From Persicobacter sp. CCB-QB2 (GTDB taxonomy: Bacteria; Bacteroidota; Bacteroidia; Cytophagales; Cyclobacteriaceae), in NCBI RefSeq assembly GCF_001274635.1, contig NZ_LBGV01000001.1:62001-126000 (forward strand): a stretch of DNA of 64,000 nucleotides, in the 5' to 3' direction. The notes beneath the pieces were generated by a model. It saw nothing but the letters and a program-made list of their open reading frames with translations, did no database searches and had not been told where the DNA came from. Shown piece by piece: positions 31,899 through 40,664 of this stretch (the first letter of the stretch is position 1; each line of letters opens with the position of its first letter). The translations under genes were made by a program, and so were the position numbers.

Positions 31899-34430
31899 TT
31901 GAACAATCACCTTTTGAGATTGAAGGCTGCCATGCTCCCGATATCGGAAAATGTAGAGTCCGGAAGGGATGTAGGCTTGCCCACTAGGGGCATTGGTTTT
32001 GAAAACGGTATTACCGTTCAGGTCGGTGATGTTGAGTAAGAAGTTGGGGTCAGAGCTGTCCCATTGGAGGTGTTGGGAGGAGGGGTTGGGGAAATGAAAT
32101 GCAGAGGGAGTGGGGTTTTCGGAAATGGGCATTTGGCGGAGGTTGTTGTTCGGTTCTGAGGGGCTTACCAGATATTGCGGAATGACTTCTTTCGCAAAAT
32201 CCGGGCCCTGCCAAGACAGGGTGGCATGCGCCCAGCTTCCGGAATTATAATATTCCACCTGAATCAGATGCGTGCCGGCACTCAGGTTGATCTGCGCCGT
32301 CCGCTCAGTTCTTTTTTGGTTGAACCAGGCATCCATGATTAAATTACCATCAATGAATATGCGACTTCCGTCATTGGCGTCCATGGTAAACAGGTAGTCG
32401 CCCTCCGTGCTAACTTCCACCGCTCCTGACCAGCGGGCGGAAAAAGCTTTTGGGGCAAAGCCTTCCGCAGGGGCGCTTTTTCTCCAATGGTTAAATATGG
32501 CACCGGAGATATCCACCTTAGGGGTTCCGCTGAAATCGCTGGTAGGAAATAATTCCAAATGCCATCCTTTTCCCTGATAATGATCTTCAGGAATAAAAGG
32601 GTTTAGGAATTCCATGCCAATGGGAAATTGTTGCTCGCCGTCCGGCAGGGTCCAGCCAATAGTAAGATGATCATTGGAGCCGGTCTCTTTTCTAAGGGCT
32701 TCGATATAGTATTTTTTTCCGGCTTCAAGGGAGACTGGCTCGGAGTTTTGTGCGGTTTGCTCATTAAAAGCATTATAGGTAGTTTTTTTGGTGAGATTGA
32801 TAATTCGAACAGCATTATTCATCTGCTCATCGGTACTTAGCCAAAGCTCTACCTTATTGTCTGCGCTGGCATGGAAAGTATATAGCCCACTTTGGGGAGC
32901 CGTTAGCCAGCCCGAAATCCGATCTCCATAGTAATTTCCCTGATCCTGTGGTATGGTGAACTCACTGATTGCTTCCTGAAAAGTGGGGGCCTCCTCCAGT
33001 GGAATCTCGCTGATTTTGCCATTTGTCATATCGGTCCATACTTCCCGCCAAAGGCCTTGTGGCTGGCTGAGACGGGAACTTCCACCTTGATTCTCATAGG
33101 CGCCGGCATCGGCCATTGCGCCATAAATACGACTATTGCCTTCGAAATCAGTACTCACCGGGAACGGTAGATCAGTCCCCTTGTCGATGGCCGGGGAATC
33201 ATCATTCAGGCGTAAGTCAAAAGCGGCGGAGTCCAAAAAAGAAGCAGTCAGGGCATATTCGTACCGTTCATTGGCCAGGGTGTCCATTGTAGGAGAAATG
33301 TGATCCGGCACCATGATGTAGGACTTAATTCTTTTTGCAAATTGGTATTCCTGTAATTTTCCCGGGCCTACGATGAGGTTGTTCCGAATGGAGGTCAATC
33401 CAATTTCGTAATTATAAGTGATGATGCCATGATGTCCGGGTTTGTATAAGGTGTTGTTGAAAATGTGAATGGCCCGATTGGCATCGGAGGTTCGGTTGGC
33501 AATGTAAATGGCGTCCTGAAACGCATTGATTACCACATTATTGTAAACTTGGGTGTCGTTGGCAGAAAAAAGGATAATGGAAACCCCGTAGCCATTTTCT
33601 ACATAATTGTTCGAAATGACAGAGTTAATGGTGTTTTCTCCAAGAAAGATGCCTGAGGAATGATTTCGGATTTGTTCCTGAGAAAAGTCTTTCAGGCTAT
33701 TGTGAGAAATGTTGACATCGCTAATGGCATTTACTACCTGTATGCCATCCCAGCCAGTGCGCTCGATTTGATTATGGGTGATGGTCACGTTTTGCATTTT
33801 CGCAGGACTGAGGCCTGTGCATGCTCCTTGGTTAACGGAGGTCCCAGTATGGCCTATGTATAAGGCCTCTCCCCCGGTATCATGAATAAATAGGTGACGC
33901 AGGCTAATATTTTGGATGGTGAAATTTTCCCCCCAGGTTTCCGGTTTATCACAAATGGGGTCACATTTGATCTGAACCCCGGCGAATCCGGTATTGGAAA
34001 TTTCAATATGATCAAGCTGATAATCCGTCGATACGCCAGAAATCCCAAATCCTGTATTTTCCTGGTTGTTTATCCAGAAGCCATATTCAAAATTAGCATC
34101 TCCAGTACCGGTAAATATGAAATGCTTACTGTCTCTAAAGTTGATGCCATAATAATGCTGCAATTCACCAATTTTCACCTGACCGCCTTCATTAATGATG
34201 ACCACAGGCTGTTCCGGGCTGCCGACAATCTCCACAAAACCAAGGAAGGGGTATTGCCCAGCCTGTACGGCCAAGGTGTCTCCGGGCTGAACCCCTAAAT
34301 CAGGGCCTTTGACATAATTATTGGCAGGGCTAATGATATGCTTTTCTGCAAAAACCGAAAATGGCAAAATGAATAAAAGCAGGAGGAAAAGCAGGTTCGG
34401 GTGACTTTTAAGTGTAAAAATGCGAAACAT
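31896..34430 (-). CDS. Secreted right-handed beta-helix protein with two PA14-like domains and T9SS sorting domain
   Basis: 844 residues. The signal peptide covers about 1-28 (LLFLLLLFILPFSVFA). A right-handed parallel beta-helix with NosD/PbH1-type repeats spans about 130-380 (VTITHNQIERTGWDGIQVVN, SVISNNYVENGYG, THIFNNTLY-like). Two PA14-like modules follow, at about 455-600 (GWLTAPQSGLYTFHASADN) and 620-745 (ARWSGAVEVSTEGDYLFTMD, then DDGSRIFIDG-type). The C-terminal ~80 residues (FPNPSSQHLQW... to QSQKVIVQ) look like a type A T9SS sorting domain. It is probably a surface-exported polysaccharide-active or carbohydrate-binding protein; no catalytic residues can be named. The stop codon lies in a repeat end. 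Confidence 0.85.
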   Translation of the reverse strand: MFRIFTLKSHPNLLFLLLLFILPFSVFAEKHIISPANNYVKGPDLGVQPGDTLAVQAGQYPFLGFVEIVGSPEQPVVIINEGGQVKIGELQHYYGINFRDSKHFIFTGTGDANFEYGFWINNQENTGFGISGVSTDYQLDHIEISNTGFAGVQIKCDPICDKPETWGENFTIQNISLRHLFIHDTGGEALYIGHTGTSVNQGACTGLSPAKMQNVTITHNQIERTGWDGIQVVNAISDVNISHNSLKDFSQEQIRNHSSGIFLGENTINSVISNNYVENGYGVSIILFSANDTQVYNNVVINAFQDAIYIANRTSDANRAIHIFNNTLYKPGHHGIITYNYEIGLTSIRNNLIVGPGKLQEYQFAKRIKSYIMVPDHISPTMDTLANERYEYALTASFLDSAAFDLRLNDDSPAIDKGTDLPFPVSTDFEGNSRIYGAMADAGAYENQGGSSRLSQPQGLWREVWTDMTNGKISEIPLEEAPTFQEAISEFTIPQDQGNYYGDRISGWLTAPQSGLYTFHASADNKVELWLSTDEQMNNAVRIINLTKKTTYNAFNEQTAQNSEPVSLEAGKKYYIEALRKETGSNDHLTIGWTLPDGEQQFPIGMEFLNPFIPEDHYQGKGWHLELFPTSDFSGTPKVDISGAIFNHWRKSAPAEGFAPKAFSARWSGAVEVSTEGDYLFTMDANDGSRIFIDGNLIMDAWFNQKRTERTAQINLSAGTHLIQVEYYNSGSWAHATLSWQGPDFAKEVIPQYLVSPSEPNNNLRQMPISENPTPSAFHFPNPSSQHLQWDSSDPNFLLNITDLNGNTVFKTNAPSGQAYIPSGLYIFRYREHGSLQSQKVIVQ

Positions 34431-35083
34431 TATTCTTTGGAGGTTTTATAGTTTTCTCCTCTCCTAACCTGCTTGAGTACCCCTCGTTTTTAAAGGTGAA
34501 TAATTAGAGTTGTAAGTTTTTTAAGGAACCTGAATTATGTTTTTTATATCTCGTTAATCTAGATTAGAGTTTTATGATTAGTAATTAGTTTGTATTTATT
34601 TAAAGTACAATATATTAGTGGAATTATTAATGATTATTTTCGGTTGGGATTTTATGCCCCCCTTGTAGCCTTCGTCAGATGCGAAATACTCATGTAAGTT
34701 CCATCGGTTGATTTCGACAAACCGCCTCATTTTTTCGAAATCATTTAGGAATCGGCTGAACTTTAAAAATAAATGATGCAGCTTAATGGTATTATTTTTT
34801 GAGTCAAACTTTTATTTCCATTCCTATTTTTGGGGTGTACTCAAGTGAAATTTGATTGAAAATAAGTTTTAGTAGGGCTTTTTTAATAGATTTCTGCTAA
34901 GGGCTTATTTATTTTCTAATCCCTATTGTTTCTCAAATCAATTTTCGGATATTTAAACACGGAAAAAGTGTTTTCGTAATTCCCAATGACTTTCGAGGCC
35001 TTTAAAACGCTGGTACATAATGGTATATCAGCGCTTATTCGTGTGTCTAAGGTTTTGGAAGGGTTGGGCCAAATAATAAAAAT
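34431..35083 (+). other. Gene-free region upstream of the IMPDH/GMPR-family gene
   Basis: 653 bp, very AT-rich, with no convincing coding frame and no full repeat copy. The only structure noted is the hairpin at 35007-35034 near the downstream gene. It should contain divergent promoters for the beta-helix gene and the IMPDH-family gene. Confidence 0.5.
35007..35034 (+). promoter_or_regulatory. Leader hairpin before the IMPDH/GMPR-family gene
   Basis: ACGCTGGTACA pairs with GGTATATCAGCGCT (with G-T wobbles) around a short TAAT loop, ending about 50 nt before the start codon. Possible mRNA leader structure; no T-run follows. Confidence 0.4.
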
Positions 35084-36121
35084 ATGAATATCAAAAAAGC
35101 GTATAGTTTCGATGATGTACTGATTGTACCAAAGTATAATACCATTAAGTCTCGTCGAGATGTATCCTTCCGCACGCGCGTAACCAAGAATCATTCTATC
35201 GATATTCCGATCCTGATTGCCAATATGGATACCGTATGTGAGGCAGATATGTGTATTGCTGTTGGAAAATTGGGTGGTTTGGGCGTATTGCACCGCTTTT
35301 TAACCATTGAAGAGCAGTCTTCAGAAGTCATGAAGATTAAGGCCGAAGGCTTGCTATGTGCTGCTGCTTTGGGGATTAAAGATTATGAGGAGCGTTTGGC
35401 CTCTTTGGCTGCTGCGGGGGTAGATATTATCGTTTTAGATATTGCTCACGGGCATTCGGAGATGGCTAAAGATACTTTATTGTTTATCAAGAAAGAATAT
35501 CCAAACATTGATGTCATGGTAGGGAATATTGCCACTGCCGCTGCTGCTTTGGATTTTATGGAATGGGGAGCGGATGGCCTGAAAGTAGGGATTGGTCCCG
35601 GTTCCATGTGTACCACCCGCGTGATGACCGGTTGTGGTGTTCCGCAGCTTTCCGCCATTGATAATGTGTTTCAGGCTGTGGCAGGTAAAGTACCGATTTG
35701 TGGTGACGGTGGCATTAAGGTGCCTGGAGATGTGGTGAAGGCTATTGGTGCCGGATCGGATACGGTGATGGTGGGTTCTATTGTTTCCGGTACGGATGAA
35801 ACCCCTGGTGAGGTAGTTTCCATGGACGGTAAGAAATACAAGACTTATCGTGGTATGGCCTCTTTCGATGCGGCGATCCAAAAATTGAAAAAGGACAATG
35901 TTAAATCCATGGAGGTAGTGTCTGTTGAGGGAGAAAAAACATTGGTAGATTATAAAGGTCCTGTAGAGCCGATCATTAAGAAATATTTGGGTGGATTGGC
36001 ATCCGGTATGACTTATAATGGATCCAAGACCATTGGAGAAATGAAAGGTCAGGTAGAGTTCGTTGAAATATCTACACAGGGGATGAAAGAAAGCATTGCC
36101 CATGGGGTAAAGAAGATATAA
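35084..36121 (+). CDS. IMP dehydrogenase / GMP reductase family protein lacking CBS domains
   Basis: 345 residues forming one (beta/alpha)8 barrel. N-terminal [29 protein letters not shown], the catalytic-Cys loop [15 protein letters not shown] (about 167-181), [14 protein letters not shown] (about 206-219) and the flap motif [10 protein letters not shown] (about 257-266) are visible. The Bateman/CBS insert of normal ~490-residue IMPDH is absent, so length matches GMP reductase (~345). The sequence mixes features of both enzymes, and it could be GuaC (GMP to IMP) or a CBS-less GuaB. I therefore give no symbol. It has its own terminator. Confidence 0.9.
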   Translation: MNIKKAYSFDDVLIVPKYNTIKSRRDVSFRTRVTKNHSIDIPILIANMDTVCEADMCIAVGKLGGLGVLHRFLTIEEQSSEVMKIKAEGLLCAAALGIKDYEERLASLAAAGVDIIVLDIAHGHSEMAKDTLLFIKKEYPNIDVMVGNIATAAAALDFMEWGADGLKVGIGPGSMCTTRVMTGCGVPQLSAIDNVFQAVAGKVPICGDGGIKVPGDVVKAIGAGSDTVMVGSIVSGTDETPGEVVSMDGKKYKTYRGMASFDAAIQKLKKDNVKSMEVVSVEGEKTLVDYKGPVEPIIKKYLGGLASGMTYNGSKTIGEMKGQVEFVEISTQGMKESIAHGVKKI

Positions 36122-36149
36122 GGATGTAAATCCTTTTTGATGGAGAGGA

Positions 36150-36175
36150 AGAGCGGCCAATGGCCGCTTTTTTTG
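36150..36175 (+). terminator. Terminator of the IMPDH/GMPR-family gene
   Basis: Near-continuous palindrome AGCGGCCAATGGCCGCT followed by seven T. Confidence 0.88.
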
Positions 36176-36351
36176 TGCTTTTTGGTTTTTTTAAGCAATT
36201 TACTGGCTCATGTAAGGTGCATCGTAAAAAAGGTGATTCCTTATTCATGATTACCGGTAACATTCCATGTTAGAAAAGGAATGATTTTTTGTCGATTGCT
36301 CCAAAATTTTCGTAGAAGATTAAAGATTGTTTTGGCCCAAAAACCTATTGT

Positions 36352-37041
36352 ATGAAAAAATATCTCCTGCCCCTGTTAATAGCCATGATCATCGGGGCCT
36401 GTCATGCTCCTCCGGAATTGCCTTCAATTCCTTTTATTGAATTTAAAAAAGTGGAGATTAAGTCTGGCGGAGAAACCACTGATTCTCTTAATATCTATCT
36501 TTATTTTGAAGACGGGGATGGGGATTTGGGCTTGGCCGTTTGGGATACCTTGCCGCCCTTCAATCCGATTAATTATCTGTTTGATGCGAGCGGAAACCCG
36601 ATTACCTATGCGAATCGTCGTCCGGAAGATCCACCTTTTAACAGTCAAACCAATAATATTTACTGGCAAATATTGTCCTCAGGAAGCGGGGATAATTTTC
36701 GAGCGGACACTTTCCGGATTGAGTTAAACCCTAATCATAAAAATTTCTTTTTAAGAATTTATAGTAAACCCGCAGGAACAGATCAACCTTACGAAGAATT
36801 CGATCTTTTGGAAGAATTTGGTTTGTCACTGGATAGTCGTTTTCCTTACCTCAATACCACGGATAAAAATCGACCCTTACAAGGAGAGTTGAAATATGGG
36901 TTAAATACGAGAGGATTGAATAATACCGATTTAAGGTTTGATTCCGTTAAATTTGAAATCTGGATCCAGGATAGGGCTCTGAATGAAAGTAACAGAGTTT
37001 TTACACCACCATTTACCTTTAAAGATATAACAGTCGATTAA
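36352..37041 (+). CDS. Hypothetical lipoprotein
   Basis: 229 residues with a lipobox: LLIAMIIGAC, Cys17, so an SPII lipoprotein. The mature part holds FEDGDGDLGL (about 53-62), a motif repeatedly seen in a Bacteroidota lipoprotein family of unknown function, and ends with a beta-rich stretch (FEIWIQDRALNESNRVFTPP). It probably faces the periplasm or cell surface. It is 33 bp upstream of msrB, so the two may be co-transcribed. Confidence 0.75.
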   Translation: MKKYLLPLLIAMIIGACHAPPELPSIPFIEFKKVEIKSGGETTDSLNIYLYFEDGDGDLGLAVWDTLPPFNPINYLFDASGNPITYANRRPEDPPFNSQTNNIYWQILSSGSGDNFRADTFRIELNPNHKNFFLRIYSKPAGTDQPYEEFDLLEEFGLSLDSRFPYLNTTDKNRPLQGELKYGLNTRGLNNTDLRFDSVKFEIWIQDRALNESNRVFTPPFTFKDITVD

Positions 37042-37074
37042 AGCATTACCAATCCTAAACTAAATTGATGATCA

Positions 37075-37551
37075 ATGAGGAAAGTAATGTTATTTTTGGG
37101 GATACTGATTTACAGTAATGCCCTTTTCGCCCAAAACAACACCGCAATGAAAGAGCAGGATGATGCTTATTGGAAAGACAAACTCTCGGATCTGGAATAT
37201 CATGTTTTGCGTGAGAAGGGAACAGAGCGTCCCTTTACAGGCGAGTATGATGACTTTTATGAGGTAGGTTTATATTCTTGTAAAGGTTGTGGGCAGGACT
37301 TATTCCTGTCGGATGCAAAATTTGCCTCTCATTGTGGATGGCCAAGTTTCTTTAAACCCATTAAGGAGGATGCGCTGACCGAGACCAGAGATGAGAGCCA
37401 CGGCATGATTCGGACCGAGATTACCTGTTCTAATTGTGGCGGGCATTTGGGACACGTCTTCAAAGACGGGCCGCCGCCAACAGGCCTTCGGTATTGTATG
37501 AATTCGGTTTCTTTAAATTTTAAACCGCTATCAGAAGAAGAACAAAAATAA
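37075..37551 (+). CDS. msrB: Peptide-methionine (R)-S-oxide reductase, exported
   Basis: 158 residues. The N-terminal 20 residues form a signal peptide (MLFLGILIYSNALFAQ), placing the enzyme outside the cytoplasm. The zinc-binding Cys pairs are CKGCG (69, 72) and CSNCG (118, 121); HCGWPSF contains Cys87; and the catalytic Cys141 is in RYCMNSVS. It reduces methionine-R-sulfoxide in oxidised envelope proteins. A weak hairpin terminator follows. The start at 37075 is the only one giving the signal peptide. Confidence 0.95.
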   Translation: MRKVMLFLGILIYSNALFAQNNTAMKEQDDAYWKDKLSDLEYHVLREKGTERPFTGEYDDFYEVGLYSCKGCGQDLFLSDAKFASHCGWPSFFKPIKEDALTETRDESHGMIRTEITCSNCGGHLGHVFKDGPPPTGLRYCMNSVSLNFKPLSEEEQK

Positions 37552-37556
37552 TTTCA

Positions 37557-37584
37557 GGCTGCCTTTGGGTGGCCTTTTCTTTTA
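37557..37584 (+). terminator. Probable terminator of msrB
   Basis: AGGCTGCC / GGTGGCCT imperfect stem with a TTTG loop and T-rich tail. Confidence 0.6.
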
Positions 37585-37637
37585 ATATGATATCTAAACT
37601 ATTTTTTATTGTGTAATTTACCGTTTTAAGAAACGCT

Positions 37638-38183
37638 ATGAAAGTATATACCAAAACTGGAGACAAAGGAACGACCGCCCTGGTGAATGGAAAGCGTGTT
37701 CCCAAGTCGCATATTCGTCTGGAGGCTTACGGTACTACGGATGAGTTAAATTCCTATATCGGATTAATCCGTGATTTAACTACTGATGAGGAACGTCGTG
37801 CTTTATTTTTAGATATTCAGGATCGCCTGTTTACCATTGGCTCTCATCTGGCCTCAGAAGGAGATTCCAGAATCGTATTGCCGGCATTACATGAGTCGGA
37901 TATTGAGCAATTGGAACAGGCGATTGATAAAATGCAGGAAACTGTTCCTCCCATGCGTTCGTTCGTGTTGCCGGGCGGACATCAGACCAGTTCATATTGT
38001 CATATCGCCAGATGTGTCTGTCGCAGGGCAGAAAGAAACGCTATTCGGGTGACGGAAGAAAGCGAAGTGCCTGAATTAGTGATTAAATATTTGAATCGCC
38101 TTTCGGATTATTTATTTGTCCTGGCCCGAATGGTTATTTATGAACAAAAGTTGGAAGAGATTCCATGGGTTCCAAAAAAATAA
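37638..38183 (+). CDS. Cob(I)yrinic acid a,c-diamide adenosyltransferase (PduO type)
   Basis: 181 residues. The N-terminal KVYTKTGDKGTTAL (2-15) is the ATP-binding signature of PduO/MMAB-type enzymes. YGTTDELNSYIGL (about 31-43), FVLPGGHQTSSYCHIARCVC (about 112-131) and RAERN, plus the C-terminal LNRLSDYLFVLAR, complete the family blocks. It forms adenosylcobalamin from reduced corrinoid and ATP in the cytoplasm. No other cobalamin gene is next to it, so it may serve salvage or a B12-dependent enzyme such as methylmalonyl-CoA mutase (inference). Confidence 0.95.
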   Translation: MKVYTKTGDKGTTALVNGKRVPKSHIRLEAYGTTDELNSYIGLIRDLTTDEERRALFLDIQDRLFTIGSHLASEGDSRIVLPALHESDIEQLEQAIDKMQETVPPMRSFVLPGGHQTSSYCHIARCVCRRAERNAIRVTEESEVPELVIKYLNRLSDYLFVLARMVIYEQKLEEIPWVPKK

Positions 38184-38216
38184 GCGAGAGGAAACTTTAA
38201 TCTCTCAGAATTTCTC

Positions 38217-38224
38217 TACTTTTG
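38217..38224 (+). promoter_or_regulatory. Candidate -7 box upstream of ilvE
   Basis: TACTTTTG matches TAnnTTTG; the upstream -33 is weak (CTTTAATC with a 17-bp spacer). It would give a ~130-nt leader before ilvE. Confidence 0.4.
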
Positions 38225-38361
38225 AAGAGATTATAGACGAAATCGCTGTTTTTCGTTTTGAAACCAACAGAATTCGCCTTTATCACAATCATTTTGTTAT
38301 CTTCAAGGCCGGTTTCTTATCAATTTGAGAATCCGTCTGGAATTTAATACCCTTTTTAAAT

Positions 38362-39423
38362 ATGGCAGAAACGCTCACAATCTCGGAAAATTTGGTGGCG
38401 GAGAGTCGCCTCCCACAAGTTGATTTTAATAACATTCCATTTGGTCGAGTCTATACCGATCATATGTTCGTCGCTGATTACGTCAATGGGGAGTGGACTG
38501 ACTTGCGTATTGTGGAATACGGGAATATGTCGCTGAGCCCTGCTAATATGGCTTTGCATTACGGACAATCCATTTTTGAAGGAATGAAAGCTTTTAAAGA
38601 TGCAGAAGGTAACGTGTTGATGTTCCGTCCGGAGGATAATGCGAAGCGTTTGAACCGTTCGGCGGTGAGAATGTGTATGCCGGAATTACCGGTGGATATT
38701 TTTATGTCCGGCCTGACCAGATTGTTGGAAATTGATCGTGGTTGGGTGCCGAATTTGCCCGGAACAGCTTTGTATATCCGTCCATACATGTTTGCGATGG
38801 ATGAGTATGTAGGTTTGAAGCCTTCACAGAATTATCGCTTCATGATCTTTGCCTGCCCTGTGGGAGCTTATTATTCTGAACCAGTTTCAGTGAAAGTGGA
38901 GGAAGAATTTACCCGTGCGGCGGCTGGTGGAACCGGTGAGGCCAAAGCAGCAGGTAATTATGCTTCTTCATTGTATCCGGCGAAATTGGGTCAGCAGCAA
39001 GGATATGACCAGTTGATCTGGACGGATGGCATTGAGCATAAGTATATCGAAGAAGCAGGGACGATGAACCTGATGTTCGTCATCGATAATGAGCTTTATT
39101 CTCCAGCATTGTCCGGAACGATTCTTCCAGGAATTACGCGTGCATCGGTATTGCAAGTGGCGGAAGAATGGGGCGTAAAAGTTCATGTTGGTCGTTTGGC
39201 AGTAGAGACGGTGATCAATGCGCATCGAGAAGGTAAGCTTCAGGAGGTGTTTGGCGTCGGTACGGCTGTGACGGTGAGTTCTGTTTCTAAAATCGGATAT
39301 CGCGGAGAGGATTTCGAGTTGGATATGGATAATCGTGCGTTGTCGCAGAAGATCGCGACTTATTTTGAAGAAATTCGTTATGGCAGAAAAGCAGATTCCC
39401 ATGGTTGGGTGATCAAGCTTTGA
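38362..39423 (+). CDS. ilvE: Branched-chain amino acid aminotransferase
   Basis: 353 residues, fold-type IV aminotransferase of the BCAT II type. Key blocks are ALHYGQSIFEGMKAF (about 64-78), FRPEDNAKRLNRSA, YIRPYMFA, and the Schiff-base Lys195 in GEAKAAGNYASSLYPA. EEAGTMNLMFV, LSGTILPGITRASVL and FGVGTAVTVSSVSKI complete the substrate and phosphate-binding set. It interconverts Leu/Ile/Val with their 2-oxo acids. It is a single-gene unit with its own terminator. Confidence 0.97.
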   Translation: MAETLTISENLVAESRLPQVDFNNIPFGRVYTDHMFVADYVNGEWTDLRIVEYGNMSLSPANMALHYGQSIFEGMKAFKDAEGNVLMFRPEDNAKRLNRSAVRMCMPELPVDIFMSGLTRLLEIDRGWVPNLPGTALYIRPYMFAMDEYVGLKPSQNYRFMIFACPVGAYYSEPVSVKVEEEFTRAAAGGTGEAKAAGNYASSLYPAKLGQQQGYDQLIWTDGIEHKYIEEAGTMNLMFVIDNELYSPALSGTILPGITRASVLQVAEEWGVKVHVGRLAVETVINAHREGKLQEVFGVGTAVTVSSVSKIGYRGEDFELDMDNRALSQKIATYFEEIRYGRKADSHGWVIKL

Positions 39424-39442
39424 TGTTGAATTGATAATATTT

Positions 39443-39478
39443 AAAAGCCGTTTCATTTATTTGGAGCGGCTTTTTTTT
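39443..39478 (+). terminator. Terminator of ilvE
   Basis: AAAAGCCG / CGGCTTTT stem with a 16-nt loop and a run of eight T. Confidence 0.85.
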
Positions 39479-39498
39479 GTGCCGTTGAATTGGGGATT

Positions 39499-39526
39499 GA
39501 GCCAGGGCATGCCCTGGCTGTACGGG
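39499..39526. repeat. REP-like palindrome downstream of the RAYT gene
   Basis: AGCCAGGGCATGCCCTGGCT is a perfect 20-nt palindrome followed by GTACGGG. It matches the second palindrome at 39811 within the transposase gene, and is the type of hairpin recognised by REP-associated transposases. Confidence 0.75.
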
Positions 39527-39566
39527 AAGGGATTTTTCGTATGTGATATTTGAATGATGATTGCAT

Positions 39567-40127
39567 TCATTTGCGGTAAAATTTGTCATTATTCCATTTT
39601 TCCGGGTTCCGGATGATGTAGTTGGAGATGTTTTCATAGGCGCGGCGGTCACGGATCACGATGTCGTAGTAGAGGCGTTGCCATTGGAATTCATAGTCGA
39701 GGCGGTTGCAGTGTTTGGTGACGGCGGATTTGTATCCGCCGATGATGGTGGAGATGGAGCTGGATCCGATATTTTGATAGCGGGATTGGGCAGGTTGTGG
39801 TGTATTGGGTAGAGACAGGGCATGCCCTGTCTGTACGGAATTGGAGTCCTCCTCCAGGATTTCGATGATGCCGTGGATGTGATTGGGCATCGCGATGAAT
39901 TCGTGGAGTCGGGTGTTGGGGTTGTGATGCGGGATTTCGTGCCAGAGCACGTGTGCGATGGCGCCGATAGGGGAGAGGTGCATTTTTTTGGATTGGATGT
40001 ATCCGAAGTAGTGGCGCATGTGCTGGGTGCAGATGGTGATAAAATACAGCGCAGGCCAACGGTAGTCCCAGGCAGGCCATCGGGCAGAGGGGATGCGGTA
40101 TTTATTTTGGTATTTGAGGTTGGGCAT
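39567..40127 (-). CDS. REP-associated tyrosine transposase (RAYT, Y1/HUH family)
   Basis: 186 residues. The HUH motif is in IAMPNHIHGII (His-x-His, about 80-90). YFITICTQ (about 28-35) forms the first strand, and the C-terminal block IISNYIIRNPEKW-like (SNYIIRNPEKW) with upstream catalytic Tyr in LYYDIVIRD fits the IS200/IS605-like Y1 RAYT family. Between residues ~97 and ~110 the protein reads through a REP-like palindrome encoding QTGHALSLP. RAYTs cut and paste REP hairpins and are usually single-copy domesticated genes. No IS-type ends enclose it. Confidence 0.9.
   Translation of the reverse strand: MPNLKYQNKYRIPSARWPAWDYRWPALYFITICTQHMRHYFGYIQSKKMHLSPIGAIAHVLWHEIPHHNPNTRLHEFIAMPNHIHGIIEILEEDSNSVQTGHALSLPNTPQPAQSRYQNIGSSSISTIIGGYKSAVTKHCNRLDYEFQWQRLYYDIVIRDRRAYENISNYIIRNPEKWNNDKFYRK
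39811..39838. repeat. REP-like palindrome inside the RAYT coding sequence
   Basis: AGACAGGGCATGCCCTGTCT is a perfect 20-nt palindrome followed by GTACGG. It is the same as the copy at 39499 except for compensated changes (C/G to A/T) in the stem. In-frame, it encodes part of a loop of the RAYT protein. Confidence 0.8.
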
Positions 40128-40262
40128 GGGAGTTAGGATGGATGAGAGAAGAAAAGTGGGAGGAGGTTGTCTTTGTTTGCAGGGGCTGGAGTAGGTTTGT
40201 GGGGGAATTCCACTCCAACCGGCTTAGGGATGAAGGCATTGTGAGGCTCCTTTTTGCAGCCT

Positions 40263-40480
40263 TGACCCGAATTATGCACCGCTAAATTCAATTAATTGAA
40301 AGCACTCACTTTTAGGTTGTAATGTGTATTGTTCTTTGATTTATGATAGTCCGAATTAGGTCAAGCTTGCTTTCTCCTCATTCATCTGCTTCGTTGGAAA
40401 AAATTTGAAATAGGAAACTATTCCTTCATTTTTCCCGCCTTGCAGCTAAACGAGGATTTAAGCATGCATCATTCGGGTTA
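40263..40480 (+). repeat. TIR element copy 5
   Basis: Starts TGACCCGAATTATGCACCGC, contains TTGGAAAAAATTTGAAATAG, TTTTTCCCGCCTTGCAGC and AACGAGGATTTAAGCATG, and ends CATCATTCGGGTTA. It directly abuts GC-rich repeat copy B. Confidence 0.92.
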
Positions 40481-40547
40481 AGGCGTAGCGGCTCGCAAAA
40501 AGAGCGACTGCCGCGAGCCCGACCGACGTCAGGAGGGAAGCCCCTAA
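40481..40547 (-). repeat. GC-rich intergenic repeat, copy B (partial)
   Basis: GGCGTAGCGGCTCGCAAAAA to GACCGACGTCAGGAGG is the reverse complement of the left third of copy A (23847). Confidence 0.85.
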
Positions 40548-40664
40548 AAGTCATCGGAATAATTTTTTCGTATAGTTGGATAAAAAGCTTAGGTTTGTAC
40601 TCAAATTGGAAACGGGTTGAATTCGTTTCTATTCAATAAATTATTTTCAACACAATATTTATCC

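Noticed and set aside
34484..34510. AAAGGTGAATAATTAG near 34495 as another TIR element end
   Set aside because: Only ~10 bp match and no conserved half is nearby; could be chance in AT-rich DNA.
35007..35034. A known purine riboswitch before the IMPDH/GMPR-family gene
   Set aside because: Only a simple hairpin is seen; the three-way junction and conserved loops of purine riboswitches are absent.
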